Shown: positions 7,732 through 17,733, counted from the first letter of the stretch. The stretch is 64,000 nt of DNA from Streptantibioticus_C sp963761325 (GCA_963761325.1 CAVXGZ010000003.1:62001-126000); one strand, 5' to 3'. Notes: generated from the sequence alone by a model not told the origin. Program-made: numbers and translations.

Positions 7732-9006
7732 GTGAATCTCTTCAACGAGCGCAGTGGCGCTCTCTCCTCCCCCCGTTCGCTCGGCTGGTACTGGCTCCGC
7801 GTCATAGCGCAGGACCTGACCTCGCCGGGCCGAGCCGTGCTCGCCATGATGGTGGTCTTCGTGCTGCTGGCGACCAGTGGCTGGACGGCCATGCGCCACC
7901 ACAAGCCGGCGCAGGACCCGCGCGCCGCCGCGGTCTCCGCCTGGCTGCACGAGTCGGTGGCCGGCCGCCGGCTGCCGAACCCGGACTCCGGCAGCGCGGC
8001 CATAGCGCGGTTCTTCGGCACGCTCAGCGCCGCCCAGCGGCAGCGGCTCGCCGACCGCTACCCGCTGGTCGTCGGCAACCTCGGCGGGGCGCCGCTCGCG
8101 CTGCGCTACCGGGCGAACCGGCTGGCGCTGCGCCGCGCCCAGGTGGAGGAGCAGCAGTTGTCGACCGCCGCCGACCTCACCCCGGACGGCCGGCAGAACG
8201 CGCTGCAACTCGCGCGCCGCTACGCCGCGCTGGCCGTCGCCGGCCGGCAGATCCTGGCGTTCGACCCGAGCGGCGAGGGGCGGGTCGCGGAGGTCTTCGG
8301 CGACCTGGCGACCGCCCGGCGCACCGCGATCGTGGTGCCCGGCGTGGACACCGACATCATGACCTTCCAGCGCAGCGACAAGCCCTACTCCGCGCCGGAC
8401 GGCATGGCCAGGTCGCTGTACAACGCCGAGCGGACGGTCGATCCCGGCAACGGCAACGCGGTGATCGCCTGGGCGGACTACACCACGCCGGACGGGCTCG
8501 GCCTGGACGCCTCCACCGGCGCGATGGCCGAGGCGGGCGCGGTCCGGCTCAACCGGCTGGTCCGCTCGCTGCCGGACACCACCACCGTGCAGCTGTTCTG
8601 CCACTCCTACGGCTCGGTGCTGTGCGGAGTGGGCGCCGCCCGGCTGCCGCAGGGCAAGGTCACCGACATCGCGGTCTACGGCAGCCCCGGCATGCGCGCC
8701 CCCAACGTCGCCGCGCTGCACACCAGTGCCCAGGTGTGGGCCGCCCGGGACGCGACCGACTGGATCCAGGACGTGCCCTACGTGGAGGTCGCCGGGATCG
8801 GCCACGGCGCCGACCCGGTCTCGCCCGCCTTCGGCGCCCGGATCGTCTCGGCGGCCGGCGCCAAGCTGCACACCGGGTACTTCGCGGCCGGCACCGAGAG
8901 CCTGCGCAACTTCACCCGGATAGCGCTGGGCCGGTACGCCGCCGTGCGGTGCGCGTCGGACGACGCCCGCTGCACCGCGGGCGCCGGGATCGCCGCGACC
9001 GCCTGA
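7732..9006 (+). CDS. membrane-anchored alpha/beta hydrolase (DUF1023 family)
   Basis: A 424-residue protein with one N-terminal transmembrane segment (about residues 34-53) and an outer or periplasm-side hydrolase domain. The nucleophile elbow FCHSYGS places the serine at S292, and GIGHGADP near the end supplies the likely catalytic histidine. It matches the actinobacterial DUF1023 alpha/beta hydrolase family; the substrate is unknown. The start is uncertain. The GTG at 7732 (MNLFNERSG) gives a normal N-terminus but has no clear ribosome site. The upstream in-frame GTG lies inside the Crp-like palindrome and is less likely. Confidence 0.82.
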   Translation: MNLFNERSGALSSPRSLGWYWLRVIAQDLTSPGRAVLAMMVVFVLLATSGWTAMRHHKPAQDPRAAAVSAWLHESVAGRRLPNPDSGSAAIARFFGTLSAAQRQRLADRYPLVVGNLGGAPLALRYRANRLALRRAQVEEQQLSTAADLTPDGRQNALQLARRYAALAVAGRQILAFDPSGEGRVAEVFGDLATARRTAIVVPGVDTDIMTFQRSDKPYSAPDGMARSLYNAERTVDPGNGNAVIAWADYTTPDGLGLDASTGAMAEAGAVRLNRLVRSLPDTTTVQLFCHSYGSVLCGVGAARLPQGKVTDIAVYGSPGMRAPNVAALHTSAQVWAARDATDWIQDVPYVEVAGIGHGADPVSPAFGARIVSAAGAKLHTGYFAAGTESLRNFTRIALGRYAAVRCASDDARCTAGAGIAATA

Positions 9007-9021
9007 CGGGAGGAGCAGCCG

Positions 9022-9408
9022 GTGGTCTCCTACGAGGAGTTCCTGGCGGCGGCCCTCGCGCTGCCGCGCACCGAGGACCGCGTGACCTGGGGGAACCACA
9101 CCCTGCGGGTCGGCGAGCGGATGTTCGCGGTCAGCGCCCCCGAGTCGAGCCACGTCTCGGTGAAGGCCACCAGGACCGAGCAGGCCGAGCTGATCGCCGC
9201 CGACCCCGAGACCTTCTCCGTCGCGCCCTACGTCGGCCGCTTCGGCTGGGTGCGGATCGCGCTGGACCGGGTGGACGCCGACGAGCTGGCCGAACTGCTG
9301 ACCGAGGCGTGGCGCCGCACCGCGCCCAGGCGGCTGGTCACCTCGTACGACCGCTCGCACCCCGGCGGCGCCGCGGACCCGGACGGCCCCGGAGAACCGC
9401 GGGACTAG
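9022..9408 (+). CDS. MmcQ/YjbR family DNA-binding protein
   Basis: A 128-residue protein with the YjbR fold signature: EEFLAAALALPRTEDRVTWG at the N-terminus, then KATRTEQAEL and the C-terminal helix DELAELLTEAW. The family has a double-wing DNA-binding-like fold but no proven role. The GTG start has GGGAGGAG upstream. It follows the hydrolase gene by 15 bp and is probably co-transcribed with it. It is convergent with the aldo/keto reductase gene five bases away. The C-terminus has a short Pro/Gly-rich tail that is likely disordered. Confidence 0.88.
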   Translation: MVSYEEFLAAALALPRTEDRVTWGNHTLRVGERMFAVSAPESSHVSVKATRTEQAELIAADPETFSVAPYVGRFGWVRIALDRVDADELAELLTEAWRRTAPRRLVTSYDRSHPGGAADPDGPGEPRD

Positions 9409-9413
9409 CCGGG

Positions 9414-10433
9414 TTACTCGCGGGCCGCCGAGGTGCTGGACATGTCCGGGTAGCGGTCGCCCGCCACCTGGCCGGCGATCGGCTCCAGCGCCGCGAGTTC
9501 GGAAGCGGTCAGCGTGATGCGGGCGGCGGCCACGTTCTCCAGCAGGCGGGAGCTGCGGCGGGTGCCCGGGATCGGGACGACCGCGCTCAGGCCGTGCACC
9601 GCCTGCCGCTGGTGCACCCAGGCGAGCGCGATCTGCGCCGCGGTCGCGTCGTGCGCGGCGGCGATCTCCCGCAGCGGCTCCAGCAGCGCGGCGTTGGCCT
9701 TGGCGTTCTCGCCGGTGAAGCGCGGCTGGTGGCGCCGGAAGTCGGAGGCCGACAACTCGCCGTCCGCGTCGGTGAACGAGCCGGTCAGGAAGCCGCGGCC
9801 GAGCGGTGAGTACGGCACGAGGGCGACGCCGAGGCCGGCCGCGGCGCCGACCGCGGAGATCTCCACGTCACGGCTGAAGACCGACCACTCCGACTGCAGG
9901 GCGGTGATCGGGTGCACCGCGTGCGCCTCGCGCAACTCGGCGCCGGTCACCTCGGACAGGCCCAGGTACCGGACCTTGCCGGCCGCCACCAGATCCGCCA
10001 TCGCGCCGACCGACTCCGCGAGCGGCACGGCCGGATCCCGGCGGTGCATGTAGTACAGGTCGATCACGTCGGTGCCCAGCCTGCGCAGACTGGCCTCCAC
10101 CGCCTGCCGGATGTACGCCGGGTCGTTGCTGATCCCGCGGAAGTGCGGGTCGTCGGCCTTGCGCAGGATGGCGTACTTGCTGGCCAGCGTGATCTCACCG
10201 CGGTGCGCGCGCACGAACGGCGCGAGGAACTCCTCGTTGGCGCCGAGGCCGTAGATGTCGGCGGTGTCGAAGAGCGTGACGCCGGCTTCGAGCGCGGTCT
10301 CCAGCGTCGCGCGCGCGGCGGACTCGTCGGTCTCGCCGTAGAACTCGCTGATGCCCATGCAGCCCAGGCCCTGGGCGCCGACGAGCGGGCCCTGCGCGCC
10401 GAGCCGTACGGTGGCGGTCTTCCCGGTGGTCAT
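9414..10433 (-). CDS. aldo/keto reductase
   Basis: A 339-residue NADPH-dependent reductase of the YajO/YhdN-like AKR group. The catalytic tetrad is present: D56, Y61 (TADIYGLGANE), K86 (LASKYAIL) and H130 (LYYMH). The fold is a cytoplasmic TIM barrel that reduces aldehydes or ketones; the substrate is unknown. It starts five bases after the stop of the MerR gene, so the two are one operon read from the MerR-type promoter at 10940-10970. Confidence 0.93.
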   Translation of the reverse strand: MTTGKTATVRLGAQGPLVGAQGLGCMGISEFYGETDESAARATLETALEAGVTLFDTADIYGLGANEEFLAPFVRAHRGEITLASKYAILRKADDPHFRGISNDPAYIRQAVEASLRRLGTDVIDLYYMHRRDPAVPLAESVGAMADLVAAGKVRYLGLSEVTGAELREAHAVHPITALQSEWSVFSRDVEISAVGAAAGLGVALVPYSPLGRGFLTGSFTDADGELSASDFRRHQPRFTGENAKANAALLEPLREIAAAHDATAAQIALAWVHQRQAVHGLSAVVPIPGTRRSSRLLENVAAARITLTASELAALEPIAGQVAGDRYPDMSSTSAARE

Positions 10434-10438
10434 GTGGA

Positions 10439-10888
10439 TCAGTGCCTCTCCGGCGCCGGTTCGGCGCCCGCGTACAGGTCGATCTTGAAGTCCAGCACCC
10501 CGAGGGTGTCGTGCAGCTCGGCGATCCGGTGGACCACGTCCTCGCGGTGCGTGACCAGCAGCCGCAGCCGCTCGGGGTAGGTGTGCTCGCCCTCGCGGAC
10601 CAGTTCGGCGTAGCGGACCATGTCCGCGACCGGCATCCCGGTCAGCCGGAGCTTGCCGACGAAGTCCAGCCAGTCGAGGTCGGCGTCGGTGAACCGGCGC
10701 TGGCCGGTGTTCGACCGGTCGATGTGCGGCATCAGGCCGATCCGCTCGTACCAGCGCAGGGTGTGCGCGCTCAGCCCGGTGTACTCCACGACCTCGCTGA
10801 TGGTGTAGCGGTCGTGCCCCTGCGGGCGGGGCCGCTCGGTCGTCACGTCCAGGCAGGTGGTGATCCGCTTGGTGTCGATGACCGTCAT
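10439..10888 (-). CDS. MerR family transcriptional regulator
   Basis: A 149-residue regulator. The winged helix-turn-helix covers about residues 26-95 (YTISEVVEYTGLSAHTLRWY, then RRFTDADLDWLDF). A coiled-coil dimerisation helix and a short C-terminus follow. It has no cysteine cluster, so it is not a metal sensor; it belongs with the MerR proteins paired with aldo/keto reductases. The ATG at 10888 has GGGAGAGG upstream. It is first in an operon with the reductase and sits behind a 19-bp-spacer promoter that it most likely controls. Confidence 0.92.
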   Translation of the reverse strand: MTVIDTKRITTCLDVTTERPRPQGHDRYTISEVVEYTGLSAHTLRWYERIGLMPHIDRSNTGQRRFTDADLDWLDFVGKLRLTGMPVADMVRYAELVREGEHTYPERLRLLVTHREDVVHRIAELHDTLGVLDFKIDLYAGAEPAPERH

Positions 10889-10939
10889 GCCGAATCCGCC
10901 TCTCCCGCCGTCGACCCGCCGTCCACCGCGATCACCTCC

Positions 10940-10970
10940 ACGCTAGATACCTGGAGTGCACTCTAGGCAA
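10940..10970 (-). promoter_or_regulatory. MerR-type promoter with 19-bp spacer and palindromic operator
   Basis: On the minus strand TTGCCT (10965-10970) and TAGCGT (10940-10945) are 19 bp apart, the over-long spacing typical of MerR-controlled promoters. The spacer contains the perfect palindrome GAGTGCACTC (10954-10963). The regulator would bend the spacer to align the two boxes and so switch on its own operon. Confidence 0.8.
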
Positions 10971-11014
10971 GCGGCGCTCCGACGGCCCGCGGGCGGGCCG
11001 GTACCCTCACCGCC

Positions 11015-11830
11015 ATGGAGAGTTTGCGCCTGACGGACGGCTGGCCGGTGCCCACCGTCGCCACCGCGGTCATACGAGCGGACGGCACGGTCGCCGGATC
11101 GCACGGCCCCACCGGCCACCGGTTCGCCCTGGCCTCGGTCACCAAGCCGCTGGCCGCCTACGCGGTCCTGGTCGCCGTCGAGGAGGGCGCGGTCGAGTTC
11201 GACGAGCCGGCCGGCCCGCAGGGCTCCACGGTGCGCCACCTGCTCGCGCACGCCTCCGGGCTCGCCTTCGACGAGGACCGGGTGATGGCCCCGCCGGGCG
11301 AGCGCCGGCTGTACTCCAACACCGGCTTCGAGGTGCTGGCCGACCACGTGGAGAAGGCCACCGAGATACCGTTCGCCGAGTACCTGCGCCAGGCGGTGCT
11401 GGAACCGCTCGGCATGGCGGCGAGCGAGCTGGCCGGCTCGCCGGCCTCCGGCGCGGTCTCCACGGTGGACGACCTGGCCCGGTTCGCCGCCGAACTGCTC
11501 GCGCCGCGGCTGATCGCGCCGGCCACCCACGCGCTGGCCACCTCGGTCGCCCTGCCCGGCCTGCGCGGGGTGCTGCCGGGCTACGGGATGCAGCAGCCCA
11601 ACGACTGGGGGCTGGGGTTCGAGATCCGCGACGGCAAGTCCCCGCACTGGACCGGCGGTTCGTCCTCGCCGCGCACCTTCGGCCACTTCGGCCAGTCCGG
11701 CACGTTCCTGTGGGTGGACCCGGTGGCCGGCGCGGCGTGCGTGTGCCTGACCGACCGCGACTTCGGCCCGTGGGCGCTCCCGCTGTGGCCGGCGTTCACC
11801 GACGCGGTGCTGGCGCAGCTGCGGGGGTAG
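11015..11830 (+). CDS. serine hydrolase of the beta-lactamase/PBP4* family
   Basis: A 271-residue class C beta-lactamase-like hydrolase. The SxxK motif is S41-V-T-K44, the YxN motif is Y100-S-N, and a C-terminal HFGQSGTF supplies the third element. No signal peptide is visible, so it is probably cytoplasmic. Enzymes of this group are often esterases or peptidases rather than antibiotic-resistance enzymes. It is divergent from the MerR operon. Its last 35 bp overlap the convergent pirin gene. Confidence 0.9.
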   Translation: MESLRLTDGWPVPTVATAVIRADGTVAGSHGPTGHRFALASVTKPLAAYAVLVAVEEGAVEFDEPAGPQGSTVRHLLAHASGLAFDEDRVMAPPGERRLYSNTGFEVLADHVEKATEIPFAEYLRQAVLEPLGMAASELAGSPASGAVSTVDDLARFAAELLAPRLIAPATHALATSVALPGLRGVLPGYGMQQPNDWGLGFEIRDGKSPHWTGGSSSPRTFGHFGQSGTFLWVDPVAGAACVCLTDRDFGPWALPLWPAFTDAVLAQLRG

Positions 11831-12476
11831 CCGGCAGCCGCCAGACCAGGTACTCGGCGCCCGGTCCCGCCTCGGCGGTCAGCGGCCGCGCGGTGACCGG
11901 TTCCGGATCGGTGAGCCGGGCGGCGTCCCCGGGCCCCAACCGCTCGGTGCCGAGGCGCACTTGCCCGCGCACCACGTGCAGGTAGACGAGGCGGGCCGGC
12001 GGCAGCGCCAGGTCGCCGCGGGCGATCCGCAGCGTGGCGCCGGGCAGCCGGGGAGTGCGCACGATCGGCGCGTCGAGCGTCCCGTAGGCCGGGGCGCCGC
12101 CGGACTCGGCCGGCTCCAGCCACATCTGCACGAACCGGCACGGGTGCTCGCCGCTCGCGTTGCGCTCGCTGTGCCGCACGCCCGACCCGGCGCTGAGCCA
12201 CTGGGTGCGCCCGGCGGGTACCGTGCCGGTGTGGCCCGCGTCGTCGTGGTGGGCCAGTTCGCCCTCGACGACCCACGTCACGATCTCCACCTCGCGGTGC
12301 GGGTGCTCCGGGAAGCCGGCGCCCGGTGCCAGCCACTCCTCGTTGCAGGCGACCAGCGGGCCGAACCGCAGGTTGTCCGGGTCGTAGTGCGGCCCGAAGG
12401 AGAAGGCGTGCCGGGAGGTGATCCCGTCGTCCGGCTGGCCACCCGGGTAGCGCTGCCCGGCCCGTCTCACGTCCAT
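11796..12476 (-). CDS. pirin family protein
   Basis: A 226-residue bicupin. The pirin metal site is visible in FPEHPHREVEIVTWVVEGEL (residues about 35-60), with the HxH and Glu ligands, followed by HSERNASGEHP. Some bacterial pirins have quercetinase activity and others regulate metabolism; the role here is open. The ATG at 12476 is chosen over the adjacent GTG at 12479. The 3' end overlaps the convergent serine hydrolase gene by 35 bp. Confidence 0.9.
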   Translation of the reverse strand: MDVRRAGQRYPGGQPDDGITSRHAFSFGPHYDPDNLRFGPLVACNEEWLAPGAGFPEHPHREVEIVTWVVEGELAHHDDAGHTGTVPAGRTQWLSAGSGVRHSERNASGEHPCRFVQMWLEPAESGGAPAYGTLDAPIVRTPRLPGATLRIARGDLALPPARLVYLHVVRGQVRLGTERLGPGDAARLTDPEPVTARPLTAEAGPGAEYLVWRLPATPAAAPAPRR

Positions 12477-12574
12477 CACCGGTCCACGGTGTCACACCGC
12501 GGTGGAGGCCCGGTCACCCCGCAGGTCAAGGGGCCGGGCGCGACCGCACCGGCCGATAAGGCAGGCTTGTCCCT

Positions 12575-13819
12575 GTGTCCGCTTCCTCTCCGTCCCAGCC
12601 CTCGCGCCCCTCGCGGCCCTCGCAGCCGACGCCGCCGCCGGATCACGGCGCGCGCGGCGGCCACCCGCACAGCGCGACGCTGCGCCGGCTGGAGAAGTCC
12701 GCCGGCCGGCTGTCCGCCGCCGCGATCGCCCGGATGGACGCGCAGTTGCCGTGGTACCGGGCCATGCCGCCGGAGAACCGTTCCTGGATCGGCCTGGTCG
12801 CCCAGGCGGGCATCGCCGCGTTCACCGAGTGGTTCCGCCACCCCGGGGCGCCGCAGGCGATCAGCACCGACGTGTTCGGCACCGCGCCGCGGGAGTTGAC
12901 CCGGGCGATCTCGCTGCGCCAGACGGTGGAGATGGTGCGCACCACCATCGAGGTCATGGAGTCCGCCATCGACGAGGTGGCCGCGCCCGGCGACGAGTCG
13001 GTGCTGCGCGAGGCGCTGCTGGTCTACGCGCGGGAGATCGCGTTCGCCACCGCCCAGGTGTACGCGCAGGCCGCCGAGGCGCGCGGCGCGTGGGACGCCC
13101 GGCTGGAGTCGCTGGTGGTCAACGCGGTGCTGTCCGGCGAGGCCGACGAGGGCGTGCTGTCGCGCGCCGCGGCGCTGGGCTGGCGGTCGCCCGATCAGGT
13201 GGTCGTGGTGCTGGGCACCGCGCCGGACGGCGACAGCGAGCTGACGGTGGAGGCGATCCGCCGCGCCGCCCGGCACGCCAAGCTGCAGGTGCTCACCGGG
13301 GTGCTCGGCTCCCGGCTGGTCGTGGTGGCGGGCGGCTCCGGCGATCCGATCCGGACCGCGAAGGACCTGATCGGGCCGTTCGCGGCCGGCCCGGTGGTGG
13401 CCGGCCCGGTGGTCGGCGACCTGCTGGCGGCCGGCGGTTCCGCGCAGGCCGCGGCGGCCGGTCTGCGGGCCTGCGCCGCCTGGCCAGACGCGCCGCGCCC
13501 GGTGCTCGCCGACGACCTGCTGCCGGAGCGGGCGATGGCCGGCGACCCGGCGGCGCGGGACCAGTTGGTGGAGGAGATCTACAGACCGCTGGAGGAGGCC
13601 GGGTCGGCGCTGCTGGAGACGTTGAGCGTCTATCTGGAGCAGGCGTCGTCACTCGAAGGCGCGGCGCGCATGTTGTTCGTTCATCCCAACACCGTGCGCT
13701 ACCGGCTCCGACGTGTGACCGATGTCACGGGTTGGTCACCCTCCGATGTACGCTCCGCATTCACGTTGCGAATCGCCCTGATCCTGGGCCGTCTTGCCGG
13801 GGCCGGGCTGTCCGGGTGA
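12575..13819 (+). CDS. fasR: PucR-family regulator of fatty acid synthesis (FasR-like)
   Basis: A 414-residue regulator with a C-terminal PucR-type helix-turn-helix (about residues 355-405: SLEGAARMLFVHPNTVRYRL) and a GGDEF-like middle region. It stands directly before fabD-fabH-acpP-fabF, as S. coelicolor FasR does; that protein is an activator of the fab operon. The GTG start at 12575 has no ribosome site but is preceded by CAGGCT seven bases upstream, so the message may be leaderless. A Pro/Ser-rich disordered N-terminus (residues 1-35) is present. Its likely target is the inverted repeat at 13834-13852. Confidence 0.93.
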   Translation: MSASSPSQPSRPSRPSQPTPPPDHGARGGHPHSATLRRLEKSAGRLSAAAIARMDAQLPWYRAMPPENRSWIGLVAQAGIAAFTEWFRHPGAPQAISTDVFGTAPRELTRAISLRQTVEMVRTTIEVMESAIDEVAAPGDESVLREALLVYAREIAFATAQVYAQAAEARGAWDARLESLVVNAVLSGEADEGVLSRAAALGWRSPDQVVVVLGTAPDGDSELTVEAIRRAARHAKLQVLTGVLGSRLVVVAGGSGDPIRTAKDLIGPFAAGPVVAGPVVGDLLAAGGSAQAAAAGLRACAAWPDAPRPVLADDLLPERAMAGDPAARDQLVEEIYRPLEEAGSALLETLSVYLEQASSLEGAARMLFVHPNTVRYRLRRVTDVTGWSPSDVRSAFTLRIALILGRLAGAGLSG

Positions 13820-13833
13820 GGTTCCGTCGGATT

Positions 13834-13852
13834 TTTGTGGGACAGCCACAAA
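13834..13852. promoter_or_regulatory. inverted repeat before fabD, likely FasR operator
   Basis: TTTGTGG (13834-13840) and CCACAAA (13846-13852) form a perfect inverted repeat with a five-base centre. It lies about 60 bp before fabD, in a short AT-rich patch of an otherwise GC-rich gap. That is where an activator of the fab operon should bind. A terminator for fasR is an alternative reading, but the arms are only 7 bp. Confidence 0.6.
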
Positions 13853-13913
13853 TCGCCTGACAGTTCTTGGTCCCTGTCCCCACCGGCGGTGACCACCCGA
13901 CGCGAGAGAGAGT

Positions 13914-14927
13914 GTGACGGTGCTCGTACTCGTAGCTCCCGGCCAAGGCGCCCAGACGCCCGGCTTCCTCGAACCCTGGCTCGAACTTCCCGGTGTGGCC
14001 GACCGGTTGCACTGGTGGTCCGCGGTCGCCGGACTCGACCTGGTCCGGTACGGCACCGAGGGCACCGAGGAGGAGATCCGCGACACCGCGGTGGCGCAGC
14101 CGCTGCTGGTCGCCGCCGGACTCGTCGCGGCGATGGAGCTGTTCCCCAGCCCGGTGGAGGCCCGCCGGGCGATCGGCGCGATCGCCGGGCACAGCATCGG
14201 CGAGATCACCGCGGCCGCCACGGCCGGGGTGTTGAGCGCCGAGTCGGCGATGGCGCTGGTGCGCCAGCGCGGGCTGGCCATGGCGAAGGCGGCGGCCACC
14301 GCCGAGACCGGCATGTCCGCGGTGCTGGGCGGCGACCCGGAGACGGTGCACGCCAAGCTCGCCGAACACGGCCTGACCGCGGCGAACGTCAACGGCGCCG
14401 GCCAGATCGTCGCGGCCGGCACCGTGGAGCAACTGGCGGCGCTGGCGGCCGACAAGCCCGAGCGGGCCCGCGTGATGCCGCTGAAGGTGGCCGGCGCCTT
14501 CCACACCGAGCACATGGCTCCGGCGGTCGCCACGCTGGAGGCGCTGATGCCCGGCGTGCCGGTCTCCGACCCCCGGATGCGCTACGTCTCCAACGCGGAC
14601 GGCCGAGTGGTGGCCGGCGGCAAGGAGATCATCTCCCGGCTGGTCAACCAGGTCGCCGGCCCGGTCCGCTGGGACCTGTGCATGGAGACCTTCAAGGAGC
14701 TGGGTGTCACCGCGATCATCGAGGTGGCACCGGCGGGTACCCTGGTGGGGCTGGCCAAGCGCGCGCTGCCCGGCGTCCGGACGCTCGCGCTCAAGACCCC
14801 GAACGACATCGAGGCGGCCCGCGAGATCGTCGCGGAACATGGCGACGCCTCCTCACCACGGCCCGCGGCCGATGGCGCCCCGGCCGCTTCCGGCCAGCCT
14901 TCGCCGCTCCCGTCCGCGGCTGAATAA
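13914..14927 (+). CDS. fabD: malonyl CoA-acyl carrier protein transacylase
   Basis: A 337-residue transacylase that moves malonyl from CoA to ACP, supplying extender units to the type II fatty acid synthase and, in streptomycetes, to type II polyketide synthases. The active serine is S94 in GHSIG, and the histidine is H196 in AFHTEH. GTG at 13914 and GTG at 13920 are both possible; the second gives the MLVLVAPGQGAQ N-terminus I recall for other streptomycetes, with GAGAGAG at better distance. It is the first gene of the fab operon. The last 20 or so residues are Ala/Pro/Ser-rich and probably disordered. Confidence 0.97.
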   Translation: MTVLVLVAPGQGAQTPGFLEPWLELPGVADRLHWWSAVAGLDLVRYGTEGTEEEIRDTAVAQPLLVAAGLVAAMELFPSPVEARRAIGAIAGHSIGEITAAATAGVLSAESAMALVRQRGLAMAKAAATAETGMSAVLGGDPETVHAKLAEHGLTAANVNGAGQIVAAGTVEQLAALAADKPERARVMPLKVAGAFHTEHMAPAVATLEALMPGVPVSDPRMRYVSNADGRVVAGGKEIISRLVNQVAGPVRWDLCMETFKELGVTAIIEVAPAGTLVGLAKRALPGVRTLALKTPNDIEAAREIVAEHGDASSPRPAADGAPAASGQPSPLPSAAE

Positions 14928-14945
14928 CACGAGGAGTCCGACCGT

Positions 14946-15980
14946 ATGACCGGGAAGATCAAGCCGAGCAAGGGCGCACCGCACGCCCGGATCCTGGGCG
15001 TCGGCGGCTACCGTCCGACCCGCGTGGTACCGAACGAGGAGATCCTCCGGTACATCGACTCCTCCGACGAGTGGATCAGGTCCCGCTCCGGCATCTCCAC
15101 CCGGCACTGGGCCTCTCCGGAGGAGACGGTCGCCGAGATGTCGATCGCCGCGGCGGGCAAGGCGATCGCGCACGCCGGCATCGCCGCGAGCGACATCGGC
15201 GCGGTGCTGGTCGCCACGGTCTCGCACTTCAAGCAGACCCCGGCGGTGGCCACCGAGATCGCCCACCGGATCGGCGCGGGCAAGCCGGCCGCGTTCGACC
15301 TGTCGGCCGGCTGCGCGGGCTTCGCCTACGGCCTCTCGCTGGCCAAGGGCATGATCATCGACGGCTCGGCGTCGTACGTGCTGGTCATCGGCGTGGAGCG
15401 GCTCAGCGACCTCACCGACAAGTCGGACCGGGCGACCGCGTTCCTGTTCGGCGACGGCGCGGGCGCGGTCGTGGTCGGCCCGGCGCAGCAGCCGGAGATC
15501 GGCCCGGTCGTGTGGGGCTCGGAGGGCGACAAGGCGGACACCATCACGCAGACGGTGGCGTGGGACCGCTTCCGGGTCGGCGATCCGGCGCAGCTGCCGC
15601 TGGACGCGACCGGCGGGGTGAGGTTCCCGGCCATCACCCAGGAGGGCCAGTCGGTCTTCCGCTGGGCGGTGTTCGAGATGGCGAAGGTCGCCCAGCAGGC
15701 GCTGGACGCGGCCGGCATCACCGCCGACGAGCTCGACGCCTTCATCCCGCACCAGGCCAACATGCGGATCATCGACTCGATGATCAAAGCCCTCAAGCTG
15801 CCGGACCACGTCGCGGTCGCCCGGGACATCGAGACCACCGGCAACACCTCCTCGGCGTCCATCCCGCTCGCCATGGAGCGCCTGCTCGCCTCCGGGCAGG
15901 CCAAGAGCGGGGACACGGCGCTCGTCATCGGGTTCGGTGCCGGCCTGGTGTACGCCGCCGCCGTCGTGACCCTTCCCTAG
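14946..15980 (+). CDS. fabH: beta-ketoacyl-ACP synthase III
   Basis: A 344-residue initiating condensing enzyme joining a starter acyl-CoA (branched or straight in actinomycetes) to malonyl-ACP. The catalytic triad is complete: C123 (SAGCAGFAYG), H269 (IPHQANMRI) and N300 (TTGNTSSASIP). It starts 18 bp after fabD with ACGAGGAG in front and is followed by acpP after 77 bp. It sets the branched-chain fatty acid pattern typical of this group. The assignment is secure from residues and operon context. Confidence 0.98.
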   Translation: MTGKIKPSKGAPHARILGVGGYRPTRVVPNEEILRYIDSSDEWIRSRSGISTRHWASPEETVAEMSIAAAGKAIAHAGIAASDIGAVLVATVSHFKQTPAVATEIAHRIGAGKPAAFDLSAGCAGFAYGLSLAKGMIIDGSASYVLVIGVERLSDLTDKSDRATAFLFGDGAGAVVVGPAQQPEIGPVVWGSEGDKADTITQTVAWDRFRVGDPAQLPLDATGGVRFPAITQEGQSVFRWAVFEMAKVAQQALDAAGITADELDAFIPHQANMRIIDSMIKALKLPDHVAVARDIETTGNTSSASIPLAMERLLASGQAKSGDTALVIGFGAGLVYAAAVVTLP

Positions 15981-16057
15981 CACCACCGCACGGCAACAAC
16001 CGCTTCACCCCTGATCCAGACCGCATCAACACCGCATCGCACCGAAGGAGCGCCGTC

Positions 16058-16306
16058 ATGGCCGCCAGCAAGGAAGAGATCGTCAAGGGTCTCGCCGAAA
16101 TCGTCAACGAGATCGCCGGCATCCCGGTCGAGGACGTCGAGCTCGACAAGTCCTTCACCGACGACCTGGACGTCGACTCGCTGTCCATGGTCGAGGTCGT
16201 CGTGGCCGCCGAGGAGCGCTTCAGCGTGAAGATCCCGGACGAGGACGTCAAGAACCTCAAGACCGTCGGCGACGCCGTCAGCTACATCCTGGACCACCAG
16301 GACTGA
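16058..16306 (+). CDS. acpP: acyl carrier protein
   Basis: An 82-residue acidic carrier protein. Serine 41 in the DVDSLSMVE motif is the phosphopantetheine attachment site. It carries the growing chain among FabD, FabH and FabF. The ATG at 16058 has GAAGGAGC upstream. It lies between fabH and fabF, the standard streptomycete order, and belongs to primary metabolism rather than to a polyketide cluster. Confidence 0.98.
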   Translation: MAASKEEIVKGLAEIVNEIAGIPVEDVELDKSFTDDLDVDSLSMVEVVVAAEERFSVKIPDEDVKNLKTVGDAVSYILDHQD

Positions 16307-16424
16307 GGGAAGCCCTTCCCCCGGTTCCCTCGGTGACCGTCTCGGTAACCGCCAGGCCGACGCGTTGGCGCCACCCATGAGCGTGGCACGCGTTGCCTTC
16401 ACCCTCGATACGTGGAGAATTCCT

Positions 16425-17693
<1,269 letters not shown>

Positions 17694-17733
17694 GCACGGC
17701 ACCGATCACACCGCCTGGGGTGTCCCCGGACGG

